From Deltaproteobacteria bacterium (lineage in GTDB: Bacteria > Desulfobacterota > GWC2-55-46): 7,648 bases of DNA. Below are positions 1-5,711 of this stretch, piece by piece. A program made the translations under genes and the position numbers. The notes below the pieces were generated by a model, which saw nothing but the letters and a program-made list of their open reading frames with translations, did not search any database and had not been told where the DNA came from. The stretch is taken from assembly GCA_016219075.1 (NCBI GenBank), contig JACRCJ010000045.1:1-7648 (forward strand), in the 5' to 3' direction. The first letter of the stretch is position 1. Every line of letters starts with the position of its first letter.

Positions 1-246
1 GCGCGGAAAACCGGTATGGCCGGAGCGACTGTCACAAGAGGGGTGCTCGGCTTCGGCGCGCACAGCCGTATCCACACGGCCAAGATATTAAGGCTCTCCG
101 AAGACCTCCCGTTGATCGTCGAGATAGTCGATAAACCGGAGAGGATAGAGGCGTTCCTGCCGGACCTTGACAAGATGGTCGGCGAGGGGCTTATAACGAT
201 CGAAAAAGTAAGGGTCGTGGCCTACAGGCACAACGGGAAAGAGTAG
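1..246 (+). CDS. DUF190 (UPF0166) family protein, 3' part only
   Basis: The reading frame is open from the first base of the window (A-R-K-T-G before the first ATG at 16), so the gene starts upstream and only its last 81 codons are seen. The stretch LAGATV-like (here MAGATVTRGVLGFG), then SRIHTAKILRLSEDLP, VEIVDKPERIEAFLP and a final GLITIEKVRVV is the conserved core of DUF190. From family knowledge, these are small (about 100-120 residue) proteins with a PII/GlnB-like alpha-beta fold, often encoded next to the fluoride channel gene crcB; their biochemical role is not settled. No crcB is visible, but it could lie left of the window. The internal ATG at 16 is unlikely to be the true start, because the matching family region continues upstream of it. 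The gene ends at TAG 244-246. Confidence 0.88.
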   Translation, partial: ARKTGMAGATVTRGVLGFGAHSRIHTAKILRLSEDLPLIVEIVDKPERIEAFLPDLDKMVGEGLITIEKVRVVAYRHNGKE

Positions 247-266
247 CGGGCCTGGCGGGGGCATAC

Positions 267-297
267 GGTGCCAAGTCCGCCGGCTGAAGATGGCACC
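267..297. other. Inverted repeat downstream of the DUF190 gene
   Basis: GGTGCCA (267-273) and TGGCACC (291-297) form a perfect 7-bp stem around a 17-base GC-rich loop, 20 bases after the DUF190 stop. No T tract follows; instead a perfect TATAAT (301-306) follows directly, with no recognisable -35 at 16-18 bases. It could be a transcript-end hairpin or an operator. I cannot decide between these. Confidence 0.4.
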
Positions 298-324
298 ATA
301 TATAATCGATTAGCATCGTTACTC

Positions 325-375
325 TCCGGCAGAGCCGATACCGGAACAAAAAAACACCTCTTTTGATTTTTTTTT
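325..375 (+). terminator. Possible terminator of the DUF190 transcript
   Basis: TCCGG (325-329) and CCGGA (341-345) can form a 5-bp hairpin. An A-rich run (348-354) and a run of nine T (367-375) follow, and these can also pair with each other. A T tract in this position after a + strand gene suggests transcription ends here, but the GC stem is 21 bases from the T run, so it is not a classical intrinsic terminator. Confidence 0.3.
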
Positions 376-458
376 ATTCATCCGCCCCTAATTCTTCTTC
401 TATTTTAAGCCCTTTCACTTTGAGTGTCTTTTCGTTCAAAATACTTTCTGTTTTTCGC

Positions 459-487
459 TTGACAGGCACAACATGTTGTGGTTTACT
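459..487 (+). promoter_or_regulatory. Candidate sigma-70 promoter upstream of nrdJ
   Basis: TTGACA (459-464) is a perfect -35 box. Seventeen bases later TTTACT (482-487) matches four of six -10 positions. The 17-bp spacer is filled by the palindrome CACAACATGTTGTG (467-480), a position where a bound repressor would block RNA polymerase. The next + strand gene is nrdJ, 542 bases downstream of the -10, and no convincing gene lies between, so nrdJ is the probable target with a long untranslated leader. Promoter strength and start site are inferred. Confidence 0.55.
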
Positions 488-513
488 AAGACTCAATCTA
501 CAACATATACTAT
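466..513 (+). promoter_or_regulatory. Tandem NrdR-box-like operator
   Basis: Two 16-base sites start exactly 32 bp apart (466-481 and 498-513), which is three helical turns. Against the published NrdR consensus acaCwAtATaTwGtgt, as I recall it, the first (GCACAACATGTTGTGG) matches 12 of 16 positions and is a perfect palindrome over its central 14 bases. The second (CTACAACATATACTAT) matches 11 of 16, mainly in its left half. NrdR is the zinc-finger and ATP-cone repressor of ribonucleotide reductase genes, and it typically binds paired boxes spaced by whole helical turns. The sites overlap the promoter at 459-487 and the next gene is a ribonucleotide reductase, so repression of nrdJ by NrdR is the natural reading. 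No nrdR gene is in the window. Confidence 0.62.
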
Positions 514-536
514 TTATTAAATAAATCAGCTACTTT

Positions 537-608
537 GATTCGAGAGCCCTTTCTGAGCCGCCGAATCTCAATGAAACCTCCCCGGGCTTCAAGCCCCAGG
601 GTCTTCAG
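537..608. repeat. Two hairpin-forming inverted repeats in the nrdJ leader
   Basis: GATTCG (537-542) pairs with CGAATC (562-567) around 19 bases. Just after it, GGGCTT (584-589) and AAGCCC (591-596) form a near-perfect inverted repeat that sits within flanking C- and G-runs (579-601) and is followed by TCTTCAG. The second hairpin resembles the GC hairpin followed by GGTTCAT that lies before glmU (3982-4008). No coding potential is evident here. Either transcript structure or the remains of a dispersed intergenic repeat would fit. Confidence 0.4.
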
Positions 609-626
609 ATCGTTAAAAATAAATCC

Positions 627-735
627 TCACCGATTCAAACTGCGGCGGGCTCCGTTGGCATAATGGACAGTTGGTCAGCTTGACAAAATGGACACTCCCT
701 CACCGCTTTAAACTTCGGCCGCCTCAGTTGGCGTA
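627..735. repeat. Diverged 36-base direct repeat, period 73
   Basis: The segment at 627-662 (starting TCACCGATTCAAACTGCGGC) recurs at 700-735 (TCACCGCTTTAAACTTCGGC) with 29 of 36 bases identical and no gap; the copies are 73 bases apart. The bases that follow each copy no longer align well, apart from an AATGGACA / AAATGGACA pair at 663-670 and 686-694 between the copies. This looks like an old duplication or the remains of a repeat element inside the untranslated region before nrdJ. Neither copy shows a convincing reading frame. Confidence 0.55.
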
Positions 736-965
736 GCCTTCTAAAATTGTACGACAGCCGGGCTTCGGCGGATAAGACGCCGCAGGGAATAAACCGCCCC
801 ACCGCAAAGCAGGGGTATTCGAAGGAAATATCGGTAGTCAGCCTCTGCGGCAAGCCGCGCTTAAATAAACCCCGACAGGGGATTAAAACATTACTTTGGC
901 AGGATGCTGAAAAACAGCCGTGGAAGGACTTATTTCATCCTGTTATAACAAGCCGCTTTGGGTAG
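736..965. other. Non-coding stretch rich in small hairpins, possible decayed repeat element
   Basis: Small inverted repeats are packed here: GCCG/CGGC around GGCTT near 753-766, CCCC/GGGG near 797-816, GCGG/CCGC near 847-856, CCCC-GACA-GGGG at 870-881, GCTG-AAAAA-CAGC at 906-918, and CAGGATG (900-906) with CATCCTG (936-942). Open frames of about 72 codons exist on both strands (for example minus strand 853-635, starting at TTG). They mirror each other, lack ribosome binding sites, and match no family I recognise, so I do not call them genes. The density of hairpins suggests an intergenic repeat or miniature element. Confidence 0.35.
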
Positions 966-1014
966 ACCGGTATTTTTGAAATCACACATATTTTAAAAAA
1001 TTATAAAAATTGAA
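966..1014 (+). promoter_or_regulatory. AT-rich block next to nrdJ, possible second promoter
   Basis: This is a sharply AT-rich segment between GC-rich DNA and the nrdJ ribosome binding site. TTGAAA (976-981) could be a -35 and TTATAA (1001-1006) a -10, but the 19-base spacer is long and the start site would fall almost on the ribosome binding site. It may instead serve as an unstructured, accessible leader for translation initiation. Confidence 0.25.
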
Positions 1015-1029
1015 AAGGGGGGGCATGGT

Positions 1030-3411
1030 ATGGAACAGGACGTTTACAGCCGTTTGATGAGCAAGGCGCCTTCAAAGGCGGCAAAGTCGTCCAAGAGGTC
1101 GGGGCACGAGTCAAGGCCCCGTGTCAATATAAACGAAAACGCGCTGAGGGTGCTTGAGAAGCGCTACCTCAGAAAGGACGCCGACGGCAGGCCCGTAGAG
1201 ACCGTCGAGGAGATGTTCTGGAGGGTGGCCTCCAACATCGCCGAGGCCGACAGGTTCTATGACCCCAAGGCCGATGTGGAGGGACTTGCCGCCGAGTTCT
1301 ACGGGATGATGACCTCCCTTGAGTTCATGCCCAACTCCCCGACCCTCATGAACGCCGGCAGGGAGCTCCAGCAGCTCTCGGCCTGTTTCGTCCTCCCGGT
1401 CGAGGACTCGATGGAGAGTATCTTCGAGGCCGTCAAGCACACGGCCCTCATACACAAATCAGGCGGCGGGACCGGGTTTTCGTTCTCACGCCTGCGGCCT
1501 TCCGGAGACGCCGTAGGCTCGACCTCCGGGATCTCGTCCGGCCCAATATCCTTCATGACCGTATTCGACAGCGCCACGGAAGCCATAAAGCAGGGCGGCA
1601 CCAGGCGGGGCGCCAACATGGGGATACTGCGGGTAGACCACCCGGATATCATGAACTTCATAACCTGCAAGGAAGACAACGCCAAGCTCAATAACTTCAA
1701 CATCTCCGTGAGCCTCACCGAGGCGTTCATGGAGGCCCTTGAGGCCAACGGCGAGTATGACATCATAAACCCGCGCACCAGGGGACCGATGAGCAGGCTC
1801 AAGGCCGCCGATGTCTTCGACAAGATCGTAAAGATGGCGTGGAGGAACGGGGACCCGGGAATAATCTACATAGACAGGATGAACGCCGAAAACCCCACTC
1901 CTCATGCGGGCGAGATAGAATCCACGAACCCGTGCGGCGAACAACCCCTCCTTCCTTACGAGTCATGCAACCTGGGCTCCATAAACCTGAGCATCATGCT
2001 CAAGGAGAAGGGCGAAGGCTGTGAGATAGACTGGGCAAGGCTTGAGGGGACGGTCGGGAAGTCCGTGCGCTTCCTCGACAATGTCATCGACATGAACAAG
2101 TACCCGATAAAGGAGATAGACCGCGTCACCAAGTCCAACCGCAAGATCGGGCTCGGCGTGATGGGTTTTGCCGACATGCTTATAAAGCTCGGCATCCCCT
2201 ACAACTCCGAGGCCGCCATAAAGACGGCCGAGCGCGTCATGTCCTTTATCCACGAGAAAGGCAAGGCGGCCTCCGAAGGGCTCGCCGCGGAGAGGGGCTC
2301 TTTCCCCAACTTCAAGGGTTCCGTCTACGACGGCAGGGTAGGGGCGATGAGAAACGCCACGGTCACAACGATCGCCCCCACCGGGACCATCTCGATTATC
2401 GCCGGGTGCTCTTCGGGCATAGAGCCGCTTTTCGCCCTCGCCTTCACGAGAACGGTCATGGAGGGCACGGAGCTTGTCGAGGTTAACCCTCTATTGGAAC
2501 AGGTCGCCGTGGAAAGGGGCTTTGACAGCCCCGAAATAATGAAGGAGGTCGCCTCCAGGGGGACCCTCCACGGTGTCGGCGACGTCCCCGAGGAGATAAG
2601 GGACATATTCGTCACCTCTCACGACATCGAACCCGAGTGGCACATAAAGATGCAGGCCGCCTTCCAGAAGTATACGGACAACGCCGTCAGCAAGACCGTG
2701 AACTTCCCGAACTCGGCCACGGTCGAGGACGTAGCCTCGGTCTATATCTCCGCGTACAAGCTCGGATGCAAGGGAGTGACGGTCTACAGGGACGGCTCAA
2801 GGGACGTGCAGGTGCTGACCAAGGGGAGCGAGAAACCCGCGGCAAAGGTCGAGGTCCTGGCCGAAAAGGAGGCCGCCCATCCCACGCCCGCGAAGCCCAA
2901 GCCCAGGGGCGAAGTCGCCTTCGGCGTGACCAAGAAGATAAAGACCGGGTGCGGCAACCTGTACGTCACCATAAACGAGGACGAGGAAGGCCGCCCCTTC
3001 GAGATATTCACACAGATAGGCAAGGCGGGCGGATGCGTGGCGTCACAGTGCGAGGCGATGGGCAGGATGACCTCTCTGGCGTTGAGAAGCGGCATACAGG
3101 CCGATGAGATCGTAAAACAGATGAGGGGCATAAGCTGTCATCTGCCCGTGGGGTACGGAGGGGGCAAGGTGATGTCCTGTTCGGACGCGATGGCCCAGGC
3201 GATGGACTGGTATCTGGGGCTCAAAAGGAATACGGGCCCGGCTCTGTCTCTGGCCGGAGCCAGCCACCTGAACTTCCAGAACTCCAAGCTCGATTTCACT
3301 CTCGCCCCCGAGATACTCAAAAGGGGTGCGTGCCCGGACTGCGGAGGGTCGGTCGAGCATGCCGACGGCTGTCTCGTGTGCAGGGGCTGCGGCTACAGCG
3401 AGTGCGGCTGA
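1030..3411 (+). CDS. nrdJ: Adenosylcobalamin-dependent (class II) ribonucleotide reductase NrdJ
   Basis: A cytosolic enzyme of 793 residues that reduces ribonucleotides to deoxyribonucleotides using a B12-generated thiyl radical, so it needs neither oxygen nor a small subunit. NSPTLMNAG (102-110) and the redox cysteine in SACFVLP (C119) come first. GGGTGFSFSRLRP (145-157) and GTRRGANMG (190-198) follow. The catalytic NPCGEQ is at 300-305 (N300, thiyl C302, E304), and the partner cysteine C313 is in ESCNLGSINLS. Phosphate-binding TIAPTGTIS is at 447-455. The spacing of C119, C302 and C313 matches the Thermotoga-type enzyme. Residues about 600-625 form a Pro/Ala/Lys linker, followed by a TSCPD-like domain (about 628-730). 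The tail ends in CPDC (768-771), then CLVCRGC (781-787) and a last Cys at 792, a zinc or thiol-relay tail. The start at 1030 has a G-rich Shine-Dalgarno (AAAGGGGGGG ending at 1023); the ATG at 1025 is out of frame. Paired NrdR-like sites lie upstream. Confidence 0.96.
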   Translation: MEQDVYSRLMSKAPSKAAKSSKRSGHESRPRVNINENALRVLEKRYLRKDADGRPVETVEEMFWRVASNIAEADRFYDPKADVEGLAAEFYGMMTSLEFMPNSPTLMNAGRELQQLSACFVLPVEDSMESIFEAVKHTALIHKSGGGTGFSFSRLRPSGDAVGSTSGISSGPISFMTVFDSATEAIKQGGTRRGANMGILRVDHPDIMNFITCKEDNAKLNNFNISVSLTEAFMEALEANGEYDIINPRTRGPMSRLKAADVFDKIVKMAWRNGDPGIIYIDRMNAENPTPHAGEIESTNPCGEQPLLPYESCNLGSINLSIMLKEKGEGCEIDWARLEGTVGKSVRFLDNVIDMNKYPIKEIDRVTKSNRKIGLGVMGFADMLIKLGIPYNSEAAIKTAERVMSFIHEKGKAASEGLAAERGSFPNFKGSVYDGRVGAMRNATVTTIAPTGTISIIAGCSSGIEPLFALAFTRTVMEGTELVEVNPLLEQVAVERGFDSPEIMKEVASRGTLHGVGDVPEEIRDIFVTSHDIEPEWHIKMQAAFQKYTDNAVSKTVNFPNSATVEDVASVYISAYKLGCKGVTVYRDGSRDVQVLTKGSEKPAAKVEVLAEKEAAHPTPAKPKPRGEVAFGVTKKIKTGCGNLYVTINEDEEGRPFEIFTQIGKAGGCVASQCEAMGRMTSLALRSGIQADEIVKQMRGISCHLPVGYGGGKVMSCSDAMAQAMDWYLGLKRNTGPALSLAGASHLNFQNSKLDFTLAPEILKRGACPDCGGSVEHADGCLVCRGCGYSECG

Positions 3412-3460
3412 AAAACGCCGCGCCGCTTCGGGCTATGGTCCTTTGGTCTCAGCGGCGTTT
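3404..3460 (+). terminator. Hairpin region at the nrdJ 3' end, possible terminator
   Basis: AAACGCCGC (3413-3421) and GCGGCGTTT (3452-3460) form a perfect 9-bp stem around a 30-base loop immediately after the nrdJ stop. Only three T follow the GC part. GCCGC (3417-3421) can alternatively pair with GCGGC (3404-3408), which spans the stop codon. This is plausible as a transcript end or mRNA-stabilising structure but is not a textbook intrinsic terminator. Confidence 0.4.
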
Positions 3461-3539
3461 GATCCGCCGGGGCCGGCCCGGAGAGAGCCCGGTGTTTCCG
3501 TTCATGGATCGCCCCTGGGAGGGCGCCCGTTGGGTGGGC

Positions 3540-3563
3540 CGGGTTGCGTTTTTCCGCAACCCG
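3540..3563. other. Strong hairpin between nrdJ and the small zinc-ribbon gene
   Basis: CGGGTTGCG (3540-3548) pairs perfectly with CGCAACCCG (3555-3563) around the loop TTTTTC, giving a 9-bp stem. It is followed by a small AGAAC-AAA-GTTCT inverted repeat (3569-3581). No T tract follows on the + strand, so it is not clearly a terminator. It could be an RNA-processing or stabilising element. Confidence 0.45.
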
Positions 3564-3647
3564 CTAAAAGAACAAAGTTCTGGAAAAAACGGCCCGGTTG
3601 TGGCACTATATATGTGTTGTTAACCGACGCTTCATGTAAAGGCGATT

Positions 3648-3863
3648 ATGGACCTTGAGATCGACATCGAATGCCGCGAATGCGGGCTGTTTTTCAAGCA
3701 GGGCTTCCGGGAGATGCCCCACGGCAAGTCCTTGAAGTGTCCGTTCTGCCACTCAGCCGCCCTTGAACTGAGGCAGCAGACCCTTGTCGAGAGAGAGAGC
3801 GGGTTCGATGTATTCGAGGTCTTGACTACCGGGAGGCTCGTAAAACGGAAGATCAAGCTCTGA
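3648..3863 (+). CDS. Small zinc-ribbon-like protein of unknown function
   Basis: A 71-residue protein with two CxxC pairs, C9-x2-C12 (ECREC) and C31-x2-C34 (KCPFC), 18 residues apart, the usual layout of a small zinc ribbon that binds one Zn. Between the pairs is FKQGFREMPHGKSL. After the second pair comes a mixed region and a basic C-terminus (GRLVKRKIKL). There is no signal peptide or membrane segment, so it should be cytosolic. The start ATG at 3648 is supported by AAAGG (3638-3642) at a 5-base spacing. The gene stands alone between nrdJ (237 bases upstream) and a strong terminator, so it is probably transcribed on its own or by read-through from nrdJ. I do not recognise a named family; nucleic-acid binding or a protein-interaction role is only a possibility. 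Codon use resembles that of its neighbours, which supports a real gene. Confidence 0.72.
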   Translation: MDLEIDIECRECGLFFKQGFREMPHGKSLKCPFCHSAALELRQQTLVERESGFDVFEVLTTGRLVKRKIKL

Positions 3864-3880
3864 GCCGGCGAAAAAGAGAT

Positions 3881-3918
3881 AAACAAAAAGCCCCCTTTTC
3901 AAGGGGGTTTTTTTGTTT
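3881..3918. terminator. Strong, probably bidirectional intrinsic terminator
   Basis: CCCCCTT (3891-3897), loop TTC, AAGGGGG (3901-3907) and then seven T (3908-3914) form a textbook rho-independent terminator 17 bases after the zinc-ribbon gene. The flanks AAACAAAAA (3881-3889) and TTTTTGTTT (3910-3918) are complementary, so the minus strand also has a stem followed by a T-rich run. On the + strand it isolates the small gene from glmU. Confidence 0.93.
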
Positions 3919-3922
3919 AAAA

Positions 3923-4009
3923 CCGGCTGAAAAACCCCGGACTTCCAACCCCGGAGAGGGTTCATAAACACGGCCGGAAAAGCCCGGCTTCGGCCCCGGG
4001 CGGTTCATT
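3923..4009 (+). repeat. Hairpins plus GGTTCAT motif before glmU (two units)
   Basis: Unit one: CCCCGG (3935-3940), a short spacer, then ACCCCGGAGA (3948-3957) and GGTTCAT (3959-3965). Unit two: a hairpin GCCCGGC-TTCG-GCC-CC-GGGC (3982-4001) with a stable cUUCGg tetraloop and a two-base bulge, followed directly by GGTTCATT (4002-4009). The same CCGGG plus GGTTCATT string and the same ACCCCGGAGA occur in the glmS leader at 5713-5743. Most of this segment probably lies upstream of the glmU transcription start if the promoter at 4029-4057 is correct. Confidence 0.45.
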
Positions 4010-4028
4010 GGCCGCAGTCCCAAAAGAC

Positions 4029-4057
4029 TTGACGAAAAAGAGTTGTTAATATATGTT
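4029..4057 (+). promoter_or_regulatory. Candidate promoter of glmU
   Basis: TTGACG (4029-4034) matches five of six -35 positions and TATGTT (4052-4057) matches four of six -10 positions, with a 17-base spacer. A start near 4064 would give an almost leaderless glmU mRNA and would cut into the ribosome binding site, which weakens the call. The terminator at 3881-3918 does imply that glmU needs its own promoter in this stretch. Confidence 0.35.
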
Positions 4058-4069
4058 TACAAGGACGAT

Positions 4070-5458
4070 ATGAAGAACCTCTCAGCCATAATACTTGCCG
4101 CCGGCAAGGGCACCAGGATGAAGTCCGCGACCCCCAAGGTCCTGCACCGGGTATCGGGCCTTCCGATGCTCGCCTATCCCGTAAGGGTATTAAAGGGGCT
4201 CAAGGCCGAGAAGGTGGTCGTGGTCGTAGGCCACGGCGCCGAGACCGTCCGCTCCGCCTTCGACGCCTCAGGCGTGAATTTCGTCCTCCAGAAAGACCAG
4301 CTCGGCACCGGGCACGCGGTGATGTGCGCGATGAAGGGGCTCAAGGGGTTCAAGGGCGATGTCCTGATACTCTCCGGAGACGTGCCGCTCATAACCGGAG
4401 AGACGGTAAAGGGGCTTTTGAAACTGCACAGGGGCGGGGGAGGGAAAAGGCCCGTGCTCTCGCTTATAACCATGCTCCTCGACGACCCGAAGGGGTACGG
4501 CAGGATAGTGAGGGATGAGCACGGCTCGGTCGTGAGGATAGTCGAGGAGAAGGACTGCAGCGCCCCGCAGAAGGGCATAAACGAGGTCAACTCGGGACTT
4601 TACCTCGCCGACGCGGACTTCCTCCGGGAGAACATATTGAAGCTCGGCAACAGAAACGCGCAGGGCGAGTACTACCTGCCGGACCTCGTGGAGCTCGCCG
4701 TTACTGCCGGGCAGAAGGTAAAGGCCCTCACTCACATGCACCCGAACGAGGTCATGGGTATAAACAACAGGGTGGAGCTGGCGAAGGCCAATAGATTAAT
4801 GCGCCTGAGAAAGGCCGAAGAGCTGATGTACTCCGGGGTCACAGTGCTGGACCCGGAGACGGCCTATATCGATTCCACGGTAAAGATCGGGACGGATACG
4901 ACGATATATCCCGGAGTACACATAACAGGCGACACCGTCATAGGCTCGGGCTGCGTCGTTGAGGAGGGCTCAAGGATAACGGGCTCTGTCATCGGGGACT
5001 CGACCACGGTAAAGAGCCATTCCATCATAGAGGACTCTCATCTCGGCAAAGAGGTCGTCGTCGGGCCTTTCGCGAGGCTGCGCCCAGGGAACTCCATAAG
5101 CGACCGTGTCCGTATCGGAAACTTCGTAGAGATCAAGAAGACCTCCATCGGGAAGGGGTCGAAGGCCAACCACTTAAGCTACATCGGGGACTCCGTCATC
5201 GGGGCCGATGTGAACATAGGCGCCGGCACGATAACATGCAACTACGACGGGTATAAGAAGCACACTACGGTGATAGAGGACGGGGCCTTCATCGGAAGCG
5301 ACACGCAGCTTGTGGCGCCGGTGACCGTTGGCAAAGGCGCGTATGTCGGCTCCGGCACCACGGTAACCAGGGACGTCCCCGCAGGCTCCCTTGTCGTAAC
5401 GAGGGCCGGTGAGAAGGTCGTGGCGGGATGGGCGCTGAGGAAGAGAAAGAAGAAATAG
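4070..5458 (+). CDS. glmU: Bifunctional UDP-GlcNAc pyrophosphorylase / glucosamine-1-phosphate acetyltransferase GlmU
   Basis: A cytosolic enzyme catalysing the last two steps to UDP-GlcNAc: acetylation of glucosamine-1-phosphate with acetyl-CoA, then uridylyl transfer from UTP. The N-terminal nucleotidyltransferase has LAAGKGTRM (9-17), K23 in TPKVL, QLGTGHAV (77-84) and metal-binding SGDVPL (102-107, D104). GYGRIV is at 142-147, NSGLY at 174-178 and GINNR at 230-234 (metal ligand expected at N232). From about 255 the left-handed beta helix has hexapeptide repeats. It carries RPG (338-340), VGNFVE-like IGNFVEIKK (349-357), catalytic H368 in KANHLSYIGD, and NIGAGTITCNYDG (382-394), and ends in a basic tail (RKRKKK). 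At 462 residues it is close to the E. coli enzyme (456). ATG 4070 is preferred over an in-frame TTG at 4043: LSAIILAAGKG then begins where the family does, and AAGGA (4061-4065) lies just upstream. glmS follows after 314 bases. Confidence 0.97.
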   Translation: MKNLSAIILAAGKGTRMKSATPKVLHRVSGLPMLAYPVRVLKGLKAEKVVVVVGHGAETVRSAFDASGVNFVLQKDQLGTGHAVMCAMKGLKGFKGDVLILSGDVPLITGETVKGLLKLHRGGGGKRPVLSLITMLLDDPKGYGRIVRDEHGSVVRIVEEKDCSAPQKGINEVNSGLYLADADFLRENILKLGNRNAQGEYYLPDLVELAVTAGQKVKALTHMHPNEVMGINNRVELAKANRLMRLRKAEELMYSGVTVLDPETAYIDSTVKIGTDTTIYPGVHITGDTVIGSGCVVEEGSRITGSVIGDSTTVKSHSIIEDSHLGKEVVVGPFARLRPGNSISDRVRIGNFVEIKKTSIGKGSKANHLSYIGDSVIGADVNIGAGTITCNYDGYKKHTTVIEDGAFIGSDTQLVAPVTVGKGAYVGSGTTVTRDVPAGSLVVTRAGEKVVAGWALRKRKKK

Positions 5459-5711
5459 AAGCGATACGGGCAGTCACGGGCCGTTCTATTCTCTTTTAGG
5501 GTCAAATACCCCTTTAGCTTGCTGCGCTCTGCAAAAGGCCTTTTTGCGCGCTGGCGCGCGCCTCGTGGCGATTGCTTCGCTCGCTGTCAAGCTCGCGCGC
5601 AATAAATACAGAGGCTTGCTCGTTCACTTTCCTTTATTCGCTCGGCAATGGACCTGGTGTTTTGTAAAAACGACACAAAAACATCTTTTTAAGGATACTG
5701 GATGTTTTAGA
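5459..5711 (+). other. glmU-glmS spacer: weak terminator and GCTCG/GCGCGC-rich repeats
   Basis: After glmU, ACGG (5466-5469) and CCGT (5481-5484) flank a T-rich run (5485-5496), and GGGT-CAAAT-ACCC-CTTT follows near 5500-5515; both are only weak terminator candidates. GCAAAA (5531-5536) pairs with TTTTGC (5542-5547). GCGCG-CTGG-CGCGC (5546-5559) is a hairpin. GCTCG then occurs four times between 5579 and 5644, with TTCGCTCG twice (5576-5583, 5637-5644). An open frame from 5544 runs into glmS in another frame, lacks a ribosome binding site and is low-complexity, so I do not call it. I see no clear promoter here. glmS may be co-transcribed with glmU, as in E. coli glmUS. Confidence 0.4.

Noticed and set aside
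680..712. Second TTGACA (680-685) as a promoter -35
   Set aside because: No -10-like hexamer at 16-18 bases; the nearest AT-rich match, TTTAAA at 707-712, is 21 bases away.
635..853. Minus-strand open frame of 72 codons (with a CPFC motif) and an overlapping plus-strand frame at 747-965
   Set aside because: Both depend on chance openness of the same DNA. The minus frame starts at TTG without a ribosome binding site, spans the direct repeat and many hairpins, and matches no family I know.
514..1029. Cobalamin riboswitch before the B12-dependent nrdJ
   Set aside because: No B12-box-like core or the expected multi-helix layout could be found by eye.
1111..3360. Several long frames opposite or out of frame with nrdJ
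   Set aside because: Shadows caused by the GC-rich codon pattern of nrdJ, whose own frame has full-length conserved motifs.
3602..3617. NrdR-like half-site CACTATATAT followed by GTG, before the small zinc-ribbon gene
   Set aside because: The left half fits the consensus well but the right half is shifted by one base, and no second box lies 32 bp to either side.
4043..4069. Upstream TTG start for glmU, adding nine residues
   Set aside because: The added residues do not fit the family N-terminus, and an AAGGA site directly precedes the ATG at 4070.
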